A stretch of 64,000 bases of DNA from Paramecium tetraurelia (Eukaryota; Ciliophora; Oligohymenophorea; Peniculida; Parameciidae): the NCBI RefSeq assembly GCF_000165425.1, contig NW_001798969.1:81022-145021 (forward strand). The letters are read 5' to 3'. The notes below the pieces were generated by a model. It saw nothing but the letters and a program-made list of their open reading frames with translations. It did no database searches and was not told where the DNA came from. Below are positions 1 through 13,100 of the stretch, piece by piece (position 1 is the stretch's first letter; every line of letters begins with the position of its first letter). A program made the position numbers and the translations under genes.

Positions 1-187
1 ATGGAAGAATTAAATTATTTTGATATATATATTTTCATTCTAATAATTAAATTATATGTTCAGCAGAAACTCTTAGCGATGTAACTTTATGGAAATAAAA
101 TAATTCTTTTATTTAATTTAATTCAGAATTATTTATTAGTTATTTTGGATTCAGTTCTACGATTTCAGTTTTGACCACTAATTGTAA

Positions 188-1529
188 TCAATACTTAATA
201 CCTGAAAATATATTTTCCAACCCTTTTAACATTTTTTCAAGTAATTCATTATCTTGCAGTTATTCAAACAAAATAGTGAAATTCGAAATAATTTGATTGT
301 TAATAAGAACCAAAATAATATCTCTGTCTTTTGACAGTGTTAAATTTACAAAAGACTAGATAAAATTAGTATTTTTCAACTACACTTATTTAAAAATTTC
401 TTAAAAGACCATTTAATTTTCTATTAATAACTTTTACTGTTTCTCAGTTCCTTTACAAAGCAAAAGACAGCAAGTTAAAACCTAAAATATAGTAAAAAAT
501 ATTAACATCCATCTTTTTAATTCTAGAATTTTTATCTTTCAATAGTGTTTCAGCCACATCTAAAAATTTTAATGATAAAATATGATCACACACTTAACCA
601 CCGCTCTCAAAAAGATCATAAAGGAACTCAAAAGATTTAATACTTATTTTTCTTTTTTAATTAACAACTAATCTTAATAATTTAGGGACTATGTTGCTTT
701 GTACAATATAAAGGCTTTTTTCATAAGTAGATGGTATTATTTCACACAAAAATACTAAACAAGTTTGAATTATAATTTCATCATCATAATTATTTATAAA
801 ATTACATAACTACAGAATTATTTCTTTAACAGTCTCTTCTTTTAGATGAGTAATTCCGTCTGAACAGATATTGGTAAGACTCCAGATACACTATTCAATA
901 GTTTTAGGATCCTTCAATTTCGATAGTAGTCTAAGTATCGATTCAACCCCACCTTTCTACCTAACCTAATCTCTGCAAACTTATTATAATTCTCCTTCAG
1001 TTGCTATGTTACCTAATGTCCAATTTGCTTATAATTAAATTTATTGATAAGTTGAATTCAAATATTGTAGAATAATATCAATACCATCATTTTAAATAAT
1101 TAATTTATCGAACGCTTAGAATGTAGCTATATTACCAAGAATCCAAAGAACATCATATTAAATTAATGGAATCTCATTAGTTTTGATTAAATGAATCAAT
1201 TTTGGAATAAGTATTTATGCGTTTAAAATATTCATATCATGGTCTTCATATTCTTCTAAGTTATACTTTGTTAAATATTTTTTTAAAATGAATAATTCAA
1301 CATATAATGATATAATGTCCTCCGATTCCAATTTAATATTAAGTACATCGTTAGCAGAAACCTACATGAATTAGTGTGATTCGATAATTTCTAAAAATTA
1401 ATCAACAACTTATTTTGGGATAGTATTAGGCAACAATAATTTAGATGCTTCAATTTCTTCTGATAAACCTTAGTCCAATTCTAAATTGTTTATTGTTTAG
1501 AATTAACCTTCTTAATTATGAATAGACAT
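188..1529 (-). CDS. Importin-alpha-like armadillo-repeat protein
   Basis: Read with TAA/TAG as Gln, the minus strand gives 438 residues from an ATG at 1529 to a TGA at 188-190, with one 25-nt intron (482-506, GTT..TAG) that removes a frame break. The protein carries ARM signatures typical of importin-alpha: WILGNIA near residue 120, WTLGNIA near 165 and WSLTNIC near 210, each at the end of a helical repeat. Importin-alpha binds nuclear localisation signals through these Trp-containing repeats and delivers cargo to importin-beta. The usual N-terminal basic importin-beta-binding segment is not visible: the first 60 residues are acidic (GLSEEIEAS and similar). This is either a divergent adaptor or another ARM protein. 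The family call is good; nuclear import function is inferred. The neighbouring gene is convergent with nothing and lies upstream on the same strand. Confidence 0.72.
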
Positions 1530-1742
1530 TATTCTAAAATAATTATTAGCTCAGAAATGTACCAGATATTGACAAATTAAAATGAATGAAAAAAAATCAA
1601 AAATTTCATTACTACAATTCAATAATTTATTATAATGCTCAATTAATGGCTATAAAAATTCCCAATAGCTACTCTAGAATTTCTAGTCATAGCAGATATT
1701 ATTATATTCCAAATTAAAATAATTATTAATTACATAAATATA

Positions 1743-4700
1743 TCATTCCTTAAATTTTATTACACTAAAAAAAGGATATGGATTTGCTTATATTGATTGC
1801 TTTTTTTATTTTTTACAAACTTTTTCGCTAATTTTACTTATTAAAGTATGAAAGGTTCCATATATTTGGATCAATAAATTCACTAATAAAACTAGAAGTA
1901 ACAATATAATATGAAACCAGCCTAGATTTATCTAGAAATTACTGCTTATTATTGTTTTAAAAGTGGTCCAATACATAGCAGATGTTAAGGTAAATATAAA
2001 GGCACTTCCTTCCATCATAAGTAAATTACAATAGTCCTATTGACTTATGGCTGGTTTGAATTTGATTGCATAAAAGAGATATAAATTACATACAAATGTT
2101 AATAAGATTGTTTGAATTTACTCATTTTTTTGGAAGCATACTAAAATAAAAATGAAAATTAATTTTTTTAAAGTGAAAAATAAATCCATTTTTGAAATCC
2201 AATAACTAAAACAATTTTGTTTGATTAATTCATTCTTATAAATGTATTATCTAAGTATTAACAAGCATCCATAAAATATTAGATATGCGAAGAGTTAACA
2301 AATTATGGATCTAAATGTCGTATATGATTGTGATGATTTCAATTGTAAAAAGCAAGTAAAAAAAAGATCCCAACAATTTGCTATTAGAAATGCCTTAACC
2401 CCATCCTTTCGAAATTCTTTCTAATAGTTATAACACAATCTTCTTACTTAAATCAGTAGTTTATATCCATATTTACCAATGAAAAGTAATGATTCTAATT
2501 TGATTGCATCTATAATAATTATAAGCAAAGCACAAGAATAATAAATGATAATTAAGATTATAATGAGAAATACTTAGGTTTAAATGTTAGTTAATAGATC
2601 AGCATTAATTTCATAAAATTTCAGTTTTTCATAAGATTCTATATATATTGAATCAAATGTTGGTGCCATTAAGGAATCAATTTTAAAGAATTATAAAATA
2701 GGTTTCATAGTTATTATGTTACTTGCTTCAAAATAGATAAATAAATTAAAAGGAAATACAACATTAATAAATCTTAAATAAGATTATTATTGTAAAACTT
2801 CCAAAATACTTGAAAAAATAAATGAATTTCCGAGGAAAAAAGCAAGTATGCCAATTCCTCCAACAGAATTCATCAAATATTTATTTGCTTAATTTAAAGT
2901 AGCTGCTGCTTCTTATTTTTAATCATCCATATACCTAGGCTATTTTAATTAAATTTTATCATACTAATTAAAAAGTGTATTATCTTCTGAATTATATAAT
3001 TATTCATCTAAAGTAACTTCTAAGTAAGGACGAATAGATAAAGTTTAATTTATTTAAATTTCTATTATGTACTCAACATTTTTTGGATATTCAACTGGTT
3101 CTTAAATAACAATCAAATTCAATTAATAGATATCAATGTCTATATCAATAAGATTCATTTATATGTATTTGGAATATAAATCTTAATTTAAATACTTAAC
3201 TTATTAAGTGAATAATAATGAAACATATTATTTTTAATCTCTTTCTTCTTTAAACTAAAGATAGAATCTTGGTTGTTTAGAATAAGTACATTATGAAAAA
3301 CTTAATTCCTAATTTCTACATTGATAATCGCTTTCAATCTTACAAAATCTTGAACAACCATCTCCGTCCTCTTTATTCATATCATCACATTCTTCTTCCT
3401 AGGAAACCATGCCATTACCACAATATGTTGGACATTAATTTAGAATAACATTTAATTCAAAACCTTATTCGCATAATTTACATTTTCCTTAATCACATAT
3501 TTCACAATTATCTGGACAATGAAATTTACATTTATAACATCCATCAGATAAATCATCATTTTAATCATCACAATCCTCTTCTTCAACTATTATACCATCA
3601 CCACATCTTGGTAAACATTCATAATCCACTTCATAGTATCCAAACTCACACTTATCCTAACATATCCCTTTAATACATAATTTACAATGCTCTCTACATT
3701 AGTAATTACAATTATAACAACCATCATAAGGTATTTCATTCATATCATCGCATTATTCATATCCAACAGTAACTAATCCATCTCCACAAACTGGAATACA
3801 ATATTAATCAATTAATGTAAAGGTATATTCACAATTATAACAATATCCATATACACAAAAATCGCAATAATGACAGCATTCTATTTTACATTAATAACAT
3901 CCATCAAATTAATCATAGTTAGAATCTTCGCATTCTTCATATGAAATCAAAGCAATTAGATTATCTCCACATTCAGATTCACAAATGAAATTATCAGTTA
4001 AATGCCAACCATATATACAATCTAAACAGATTCCTTTTTAACAATATGAACATTCTCTTTAACAATCATTTCTACAATTATTACATCCATCAAATCTAAT
4101 AGAATTCATATCATCACATTCTTCTTAACCTTAGATTGAATTATTTCCACAATCAGATTCACATTAGTAATTCTTTAATTTCCATCCTGGAATACAATCA
4201 TAACATTTTCCAAAATAACAATCAATACATTCATCTTAACAATCATATTCACATTAATTACAACCAAATGATGATTTAGTATATTTATTAATATCGCATT
4301 ATTCATCACCTAATATAACAAGGTCTCCACAAATTGGAATACAAATATTTTAATTTATATCTAATATCCATCCATTTAAACATTGGATACAAAATCCATT
4401 TGATTATAATTAACAACCTTGTTGTAGATCATAATAACATTAATGACATTTATCAAATGGTTGAAGATTGTAATCAGTACATTATATATCATTAAGTATT
4501 AATTAATTTTAACATATAGATTCACATCTATTATTAATTAATTCATAATTTAATTTACATTATAAACAAATACCAAATTAACAAGATTTACAATTTGATG
4601 GACAAAAGAATTTTCCATTTAAACAAATCTCATATTATAATGTATCATCACATTCTTCCCAAATTTAATATTAAGTATCATCTACAATTGGAATACATCT

Positions 4701-6004
4701 ATTAAAATCTGAATAGAATATCCATCCAATATCACATTCAAAACAAATACCATCAATACAATTTGAACATCCTTCTACACATGAATATTCACAATTAAAA
4801 CATCCATCAAATGCATAAATATTACCGTCATCACATTATTCATCCGTTTCTTTCATTCCATTACCGCAATATTTTACAACTCTTGAGAATATTTTAAAAT
4901 CTCTTAAACCAAAGGATTCAGTAGTTGGGGACTCATCCAAGTTAGTTGTAAAATCGAATCTTATTATTGGGTTTGAGTGATTTATTATTACTTCAAAATT
5001 TGGAAAAGTAATCATCATTTGGCAATCCACAAATATTTGTCATATCCGCTTAGTAAAAAAAATGTTGATGAGAGAAAACTAAATTTCCATCTATATAAAG
5101 ATAAAAGTATTCATTATCCCAAGTGTCCATAAAAGCAAAACGAAATCTAATGATAAGTTTTTAATGAGTCGGTAAATTTAATTACTTTGTTATTATACTA
5201 TTAACACCGCATTTTTAATAACCACCAATTAATGGTATACCTATTTATAAAGCTATTTTTACTGCCACAATCGCTAATACCTTAAATCCCGTTTACTATT
5301 TACCAACCTTCTTCAGAAAAAACTGAAGAGTTAATTTCTAAAAATGCCGAATCAAGTAGGCTCCATGAAATGCAATCTTTTTTGATATCATCATACGTAC
5401 AGGTTACGCAATTAGAAGGACAGAGACTGAGAAACAGTTAAAAATCTCGAAACCCCCAAGATTCCTATATTTTTTAAATCTTTTACGTTTGATGTAGGTT
5501 CATCAAGTGAAGAGGTCATGAGAATCAAAATTGATTAATATACGTGAGGAATTGACATTGTTATTGATAGTATTTCTTCTCCCCAAATATTTCCACATAA
5601 TGAAGTACTTAGAATAGATGTATACTATTATGAGAAGGCTTATATCCCATCAATAAATATATAAAAATATTCATTGTCCCATGTGTCAATTCTAGGAAAT
5701 AAATGAAATTTATGACTTCCAGAATCTCATTTTTATTTAAACTTCATAATGAGGAGGTAATTGAAGGAATTTCATAACTTTAGTTTGTTTACCAAATGTG
5801 TCGAAACCACCAAAGAGCTATGTTCCACCACAATCTGAGAAGCTTCCATAAGCATTAGTAGTTATCCAACCTATTTTTAAATATTTTATGTGATGTACCT
5901 TCCATTTGACCTAATGCTATTGATGAAAATGCCTCATAGAACAGAGTTTAGCATGATACATATGTAAGAATTAAAATAAGGAATATCAAAGGAAGGAATC
6001 TCAT
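1743..6004 (-). CDS. Giant cysteine-rich multi-pass membrane protein, copy A (apparent frameshift)
   Basis: About 1,387 residues. It starts with a signal peptide (MRFLPLIFLILILTYVSC). Two related N-terminal domains follow, each marked by F-W-K-I-D-x-W and G-I/F-R-D-F motifs. Then comes a long array of repeats of the type CGxGxxxxxExCDDxN...DGCxxCxxxC, which resembles the DUF4215/Myxococcus cysteine-rich repeat alternating with furin-like CxxC units, and finally a C-terminal region with several hydrophobic helices. Four introns restore the frame: 5871-5898 (28 nt), 5692-5716 (25), 5465-5486 (22) and 5241-5262 (22), all ending in TAG. One extra base in a T4 run (plus 5004-5007) breaks the frame in the second N-terminal domain; correcting it makes the length a multiple of three. 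It is a paralogue of the genes at 7182 and 21460. A surface location is inferred; ligand and function are unknown. Confidence 0.7.
1967..4865. repeat. Left arm of ~2.9 kb inverted repeat
   Basis: The plus strand here is the near-identical reverse complement of 8330-11228. The arm covers the cysteine-repeat and membrane parts of copy A. Identity drops sharply outside it: past ATGTATTGG at the distal end, and before AATGGAATGAAAGAA at the proximal end. The spacer between the arms (about 3.5 kb) holds the diverged 5' parts of both genes and the interval between them. Confidence 0.8.
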
Positions 6005-7181
6005 ATCGCAATCTAATAAAATAAATACACTTTTTATAAGTTATTTGTCACTAATATTCTTAATTTTTTAATCCATATACATTTATATAATTCAACATTT
6101 ATCAATACATTAATTGAATTATTAAGAAAACTATTTCGAAAAGATTATTAAATTCCAAAAATATTAAATTAACATTAAGACTTGTATATTGTTATAATAT
6201 AAAGTAATTGATTATTTATATAATAATTATTTAAATTTTATAATGGTCTTTGATGAATTACAACAATTTGAATTTAATAAGAATTCTCTGGGAGATTTTA
6301 ATTCTTTATGGCAAATTACACCATCAAATATAAATTATTATTACACAAAGATATTCTAATTAATTTTAATTCTCTTAAAATTTATTATAAAGTTTGAAAA
6401 TTAATATAAAGTTAATAGTTTGAAAATATCTTCTGTAGAAATAATTAATTCTCCATGCATTTAAATTAAAATTAGCCATATATTTTTATATTTTTTTAAT
6501 TGAAAGCTATTTTGTTTTTATGTATTAAAATTTAGTGCTCCTTATTATGTTAATAAAATTATGAGTTTTCAAGGTTTATGGTTAGAAAATATTAATAGAT
6601 TAAACTTTTTGAAATCAGCCAAGCCCACAGAACATTATATATAAAGATATATAAGAAAGTAGATCAAAAAGAAATTGGTGGAAAAAGTTTTTCTAATATA
6701 TTTTGCCATATAATTGAATTTTCTTAAGTAAATAATATTCTTGGTGCAGTAATTGTAGGAATACCTGAATCATCTTTTGAGTTAAGCATACCCAATAAGA
6801 AATAAATTGAAATTAATAAAATGAAAACCTGTTCTTTAGACGATATTCTCATTAAAGGAAAAATTGACATTTATGATCATTTTAATATTAATAAATAAAA
6901 TTTATCAAAATTTTTTATGATATTACTGAATTTCCTATCATTTTAATTATACATATTGCAATCATTGTTTACTTTTTAATTTAATTAACAATTTTAATTG
7001 TAATTGAAAATATGATTAATAAACTCAATTCATATTGAATATAAACAGATACTTTTTTAATATTGATTGATTTGATTATGGAGTTTATCAATAATGCTTA
7101 ATTTAAATAAATTTAATAATGAAGCTAAATTCCGCCCATTAATAAGACTAATTTAAAAATTTTTAATTAGATTACATCATC
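6005..7181 (+). pseudogene. Interrupted AT-rich open frames between two divergent surface genes
   Basis: This interval separates the start codons of copies A and B, so it must hold both promoters. In the plus frame an ATG at 6243 opens 86 codons to a TGA at 6501-6503. The same frame then reopens through an ATG at about 6560, and a second frame carries on to about 7020 with reasonable composition (motifs such as GAVIVGIPESS). No pair of GT..AG sites of normal length joins the pieces. They look like a decayed gene or a chance effect of the Gln-rich code in AT-rich DNA. I recognise no family. Confidence 0.25.
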
Positions 7182-10100
7182 ATGCACTTTTCCTTTATTT
7201 TTTTTCCCATATTTTCATTCCAAATGACTCTATACTATGAGGCCTTTACAGATCCTTCATTTATCACAAGTGAAGGTATTTAGAAGTATTTTAATCTTAG
7301 ACTGGGTTTTATAAAATGCTTTAAGTACTTATTCTGATTGCTCTGGAACAAGAATTTTAGGAGGATACAATGCCTTCGGATATTAAGCTAAGGCTATGAA
7401 ATTACTATTACTGCCTCCTCATTATATGATTTACATAACAATGTAATTCTGGAAGTATAATACTTTTTGTATATAGAATTGATTCTTGGGATGGCGAAAT
7501 ATTATATATATACTTGGATGGAACTTTAAGTTATACAGCCTAATATAGTATAAGTGGCGTACAATAATGTGGTGCTACTTGGGGTGATGAAATGTATAGT
7601 CTAACAATTACACAGCCTCACGTGTTTTAGTCAGTAGTTATACTAATAACAACAAATCTTAGCTCTCTTCCAAATGATGTAATTTTATAGAAATATAAGA
7701 GGAATCTTGGGGTTTTAGAGAATTTAAACTCTATCTTGATTTATGCCCTCCTGGATGTAAATCTTGTTAGGCTAAGGATTCAATTCTGGAATGCAGATCA
7801 TGGACTCTCGCCAGTTCAGCATTTCTATCAGACCAGTTGCCTACCTTTAAAACAGAAGGATGGTCAATAACAAATGGAATACAAGATACTACAGTTTGCT
7901 CTAGTAATATTATTAAGTTCTAAATAGGTATTCCTATTTTTGGCGGATATGGTAAATGCGGCGCTTCATCTGTAATCACTGGAACTATTAGTATGCCTTA
8001 GCATTATTTGATTAAAATTAGATTTAGGATTGCATATATGGATTCCTGGGATACTGAAAAACTTTACTTTTACGCTGACGGCAATTTAATATTTCAAAAA
8101 TCTCATAATTATAACGCAGGTGGATTTAGAAGTTATTGTGGTTCTAATACTTATGATGATTACCTTCCAAATTATGAGATAATAATGTTTCACACAAAAG
8201 AAAGTTTGGTTATAACATTTACTTCAACACTAAACGAAGGGTTTACAAATGAATCGCTTGGAATTAGAGACTTTGAAATTTTTACATGTATTACATTGTA
8301 TTATATTATAAAGATGATTGGGAGGATTGCGGTAATGGAATGAAAGAATCACAAGAATAATGTGATGACGGTAATATTTATGCATTTGATGGTTGTTTTA
8401 ATTGTGAATATTCATGTGTAGAAGGGTGTTCAAATTGTATTGATGGTATTTGTTTTGAATGTGATATTGGATGGATATTCTATTCAGATTTTAATACGTG
8501 TATTCCAATTGTAGATGATACTTAATATTAAATTTGGGAAGAATGTGATGATACATTATAATATGAGATTTGTTTAAATGGAAAATTCTTTTGTCCATCA
8601 AATTGTAAATCTTGTTAATTTGGTATTTGTTTATAATGTAAATTAAATTATGAATTAATTAATAATAGATGTGAATCTATATGTTAAAATTAATTAATAC
8701 TTAATGATATATAATGTACTGATTATAATCTTCAACCATTTGATAAATGTCATTAATGTTATTATGATCTACAACAAGGTTGTTAATTATAATCAAATGG
8801 ATTTTGTATCCAATGTTTAAATGGATGGATATTAGATATAAATTAAAATATTTGTATTCCAATTTGTGGAGACCTTATTATATTAGGTGATGAATAATGT
8901 GATATTAATAAATATACTAAATCATCATTTGGTTGTAATTAATGTGAATTTGATTGTTAATATGAATGTACTGATTGTTAATTTGGAAAATGTTATGATT
9001 GTATTCCAGGATGGAAATTAAAAAATTACTAATGCGAATCTGATTGTGGAAATAAATCAATCTAAGGTTAAGAAGAATGTGATGATATGAATTCTATTAG
9101 ATTTGATGGATGTAATAATTGTAGAAATGATTGTTAAAGAGAATGTTCATATTGTTAAAAAGGAATCTGTTTAGATTGTATATATGGTTGGCATTTAACT
9201 GATCATTTCATTTGTGAAGCTGAATGTGGAGATAATCTAATTGCTTTGATTTCATATGAAGAATGCGAAGATTCTAACTATGTTTAATTTGACGGATGTT
9301 ATTAATGTAAAATGGAATGCTGTCATTATTGCGATGTTTGTGTATATGGATATTGTTATAATTGTGAATATACATTTACATTAATTGATTAATATTGTAT
9401 TCCAGTTTGTGGAGATGGATTAGTTACTGTTGGATATGAATAATGCGATGATATGAATGAAATGCCTTATGATGGTTGTTATAATTGTAATTACTAATGT
9501 AGAGAACATTGTAAATTATGTATTAAAGGGATATGTTAAGATAAGTGTTAGTATGGTTATGATGAAGTGGATTATGAATGTTTACCAAGATGTGGTGATG
9601 GTATAATAGTTGAAGAAGAGGATTGCGATGATTAAAATGATGATTTATCTGATGGATGTTATAAATGTAAATTTCATTGTCCAGATCATTGTGAAATATG
9701 TGATTAAGGAAAATGTAAATTATGTGAATAAGGTTTTGAATTAAATGTTATTCTAAATTAATGTCTAACATATTGTGGTAATGGCATGGTTTCCTAATAA
9801 GAAGAATGTGATGATATGAATAAAGAGGATGGAGATGGTTGTTCAAGATTTTGTAAGATTGAAAGCGATTATCAATGTAGAAATTAAGAATTAAGTTTTT
9901 CATAATGTACTTATTCTAAACAACCAAGATTCTATCTTTAGTTTAAAGAAGAAAGAGATTAAAAATAATATGTTTCATTATTATTCACTTAATAAGTTAA
10001 GTATTTAAATTAAGATTTATATTCCAAATACATATAAATGAATCTTATTGATATAGACATTGATATCTATTAATTGAATTTGATTGTTATTTAAGAACCA

Positions 10101-11453
10101 GTTGAATATCCAAAAAATGTTGAGTACATAATAGAAATTTAAATAAATTAAACTTTATCTATTCGTCCTTACTTAGAAGTTACTTTAGATGAATAATTAT
10201 ATAATTCAGAAGATAATACACTTTTTAATTAGTATGATAAAATTTAATTAAAATAGCCTAGGTATATAGATGATTAAAAATAAGAAGCAGCGGCTACTTT
10301 AAATTAAGCAAATAAATATTTGATGAATTCTGTTGGAGGAATTGGCATACTTGCTTTTTTCCTCGGAAATTCATTTATTTTTTCAAGTATTTTGGAAGTT
10401 TTACAATAATAATCTTATTTAAGATTTATTAATGTTGTATTTCCCTTTAATTTATTTATCTATTTTGAAGCAAGTAACATAATAACTATGAAACCTATTT
10501 TATAATTCTTTAAAATTGATTCCTTAATGGCACCAACATTTGATTCAATATATATAGAATCTTATGAAAAACTGAAATTTTATGAAATTAATGCTGATCT
10601 ATAAACTAACATTTAAACCTAAGTATTTCTCATTATAATCTTAATTATCATTTATTATTCTTGTGCTTTGCTTATAATTATTATAGATGCAATCAAATTA
10701 GAATCATTACTTTTCATTGGTAAATATGGATATAAACTACTGATTTAAGTAAGAAGATTGTGTTGTAACTATTAGAAAGAATTTCGAAAGGATGGGGTTA
10801 AGGCATTTCTAATAGCAAATTGTTGGGATCTTTTTTTTACTTGCTTTTTGCAATTGAAATCATCACAATCATATACTACATTTAGATCCATAATTTGTTT
10901 ACTCTTCGCATATCTAATATTTTATGGATGCTTGTTAATACTTAGATAATATATTTATAAGAATGAATTAATCAAACAAAATTGTTTTAGTTATTGGATT
11001 TCAAAAATGGATTTATTTTTCACTTTAAAAAAATTAATTTTCATTTTTATTTTAGTATGCTTCCAAAAAAATGAGTAAATTCAAACAATCTTATTAACAT
11101 TTGTATGTAATTTATATCTCTTTTATGCAATCAAATTCAAACCAGCCATAAATCAACAGGACTATTGCAATTTACTTATGATGGAAGGAAGTGCCTTTAT
11201 GTTTACCTTAACATCCTCTATGTATTGGAGTTAGATGTCTAATTTATTTACTTATGATACACAAGTGTTATTGGGTTGGGGACATATTGTATTATTGCTA
11301 TCGGTGTTAATCATCAATCTTCTTTTATAAATAATTACTCTATTTTAGTAATTAAAAATGTACGTAAAAAAAAAATTATGGAAAACAGATTAGAAACATT
11401 TTATGAACTCAAACCCTTACCCATTAACTAATCTGATGGAATTCAAATTGTGA
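7182..11453 (+). CDS. Giant cysteine-rich multi-pass membrane protein, copy B
   Basis: About 1,391 residues with the same plan as copy A: signal peptide (MHFSFIFFPIFSFQ), two N-terminal domains with FWKIDSWD and MDSWD motifs, an array of CDD-x-N...DGC-type cysteine repeats, then membrane helices and the C-terminal LMEFKL. Introns that keep the frame are 7276-7300 (25 nt, TAG), 7455-7476 (22, TAG), 7679-7701 (23, ending GAG) and 8288-8313 (26, ending AAG). The last two have unusual acceptors; a single missing base near either place would be an alternative. A further 24-nt GTA..TAG segment (7904-7927) has no stop and a length divisible by three, so it reads through whether or not it is spliced. 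The 3' two-thirds is nearly identical to copy A and part is nearly identical to the gene at 21460. Confidence 0.72.
8330..11228. repeat. Right arm of ~2.9 kb inverted repeat
   Basis: This is the near-perfect reverse complement of 1967-4865. Long stretches match base for base (for example through the cysteine array and into the membrane region), with scattered substitutions such as GAATCA against GAAACG near the inner edge. Only the 3' part of the gene is this similar to copy A. The 5' parts are clearly diverged, which points to recent homogenisation or a partial duplication. Confidence 0.8.
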
Positions 11454-11557
11454 TAACAAATTTTTTTCATTTATTATATATTTAATTAAATTTAAAAACC
11501 AATTTGTTCTTAACATACTGAAATAACGTTGGATGTAAAATAAATTAATATTATATT

Positions 11558-12898
11558 TCATTAATTTTGTACTTTTTTTAAAGGTTTTTGATTTATTTCT
11601 TTTTTTTTTACTTCTAAAATTACTCCATAAGCTATCATATGACGGTTATCTACAATTGCTATTTTTCCTAATTAAGGATAATCAAAATGATTTTCTAAAG
11701 TAATCTACTTTATAGGTTTAAATTCAACAACTCCTACATCTCCAGCTTTTAAATCCTAAGGATTCTCAATATTTTGATTTTAATCATTAAGACTTGTTTT
11801 TTATGAAATTTACACAATGCTACATTACATTCTTTTAGTTAGGAAATGTATTGTATAATACTACTTTGGCTTGAGTTAATGCTTAAAGTCTTCCATGAGC
11901 TTTAATTTTACTACAAATGTTGCACATTCTAAAGCTGGATTATTATCAATGTCTGAAAAAACATATCCATTTTTAATATCTTTGTGGGAAAGATTAGATA
12001 AATGAACTCCAATTAAATAGCCAGGAAATCCTTTGTTTAAAATAAAATGATGATTTTCAATTGCTTTTACACTTGATTTAAGTGGAACTGGAGCAAAGCT
12101 TAAAATCTAATTTGGCATCAATGTTCCATACAATAATTTTCCAAGAGCAACAGTGCCAACTCCAGGTATTTTAATACAATCATGCATTACAAATCTGAGG
12201 GGCTTGCTAACTAAATCTTCTATATCATCAATTTGGATCTGATCTAGAGCTTCAATTAAGGTTGGACCCTTATACCAGTCCATATGTTATTTCTTTGTGT
12301 TGATATTTTCAGCATCTATTAAAGATATTGGAACAAAGGAGATTTATTTTGGATTTATTTCAAATTTTGCTAAACGCTAAGAGAAATCATTCACAACATA
12401 TTCATAGCAATCTTATTGATATTCAACTAAATCCATATCGTTAATGGCACAAATGATGTGCTTTTTGCCCAAAGCCATCCATAATCGTAGTTGTAATTCC
12501 AGAGTGCTTTATCCTTTAAAATCTTACACATATTTTTCTTTAACTCCGCTCAATACAAAAACTGCAATCTCTCCATAAGCAATTCCAAGTTACATTTAGT
12601 TTATGTATTAATATTACCCCGGGATATTGATCAAAGTGTACTTTTTATTTGATATTGTAAAATGAAAAGTCGAAAATATTTATGTTTGTTTTGTTTTACG
12701 CTCAGTTCTAAGACGATCCATCAAAAAAGCATATCTCAGATGAGGATTTTCTTAAACCTATGGATGTTCATCGATTCTCACTAAAGCATATGGAGAAACA
12801 TAATTTAATTCGTTGACTATTAGGCCAGCTACTGTTGATTTCCCTTAACCATGAGCTCCTAAAAGGACAACCAAATGATTGCCTATTTCTTGTTACAT
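11558..12898 (-). CDS. Divergent EF-1alpha-like translational GTPase
   Basis: 446 residues, no intron, from ATG at 12898 to TGA at 11558-11560. The order and spacing of EF-1alpha are clear: P-loop GAHGQGKST (residues 14-22), a G3 region reading NIPGQ where DxPGH is expected, a G4 of NDMD in place of NKMD, domain 2 with a DIEDLVSKPLRF stretch and GVGTVALGKL, and the C-terminal RHMIAYGVI that corresponds to RQTVAVGVI. In the family this GTPase brings aminoacyl-tRNA to the ribosome; Hbs1/eRF3 relatives act in rescue and termination. The catalytic His of G3 is replaced by Gln here and the G4 Lys by Asp, so it is probably a paralogue with another role or weak GTP hydrolysis. Start chosen because the P-loop lies just after it, as in the family. 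Confidence 0.78.
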
Positions 12899-13100
12899 AA
12901 ATGCTTTACTTAAATGATAATGATACAAAATTGCTTTTATAAACACAATTTGATAATATAGAATAATCGTTTTGACAGAAACAAATTTATATTTATCAAT
13001 ACTTAGGGGAAAGTTGAAAGATATAAGATTGCTTTAAAAAAAGTAATTAATAAACAAAATTATTTTATTAAAATAAATAGGTTTATACTAACTTAAATAA

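Noticed and set aside
1967..11228. Inverted repeat as a transposon with long terminal inverted repeats
   Set aside because: The arms are coding parts of two host-like genes, and no transposase or target-site duplication was seen.
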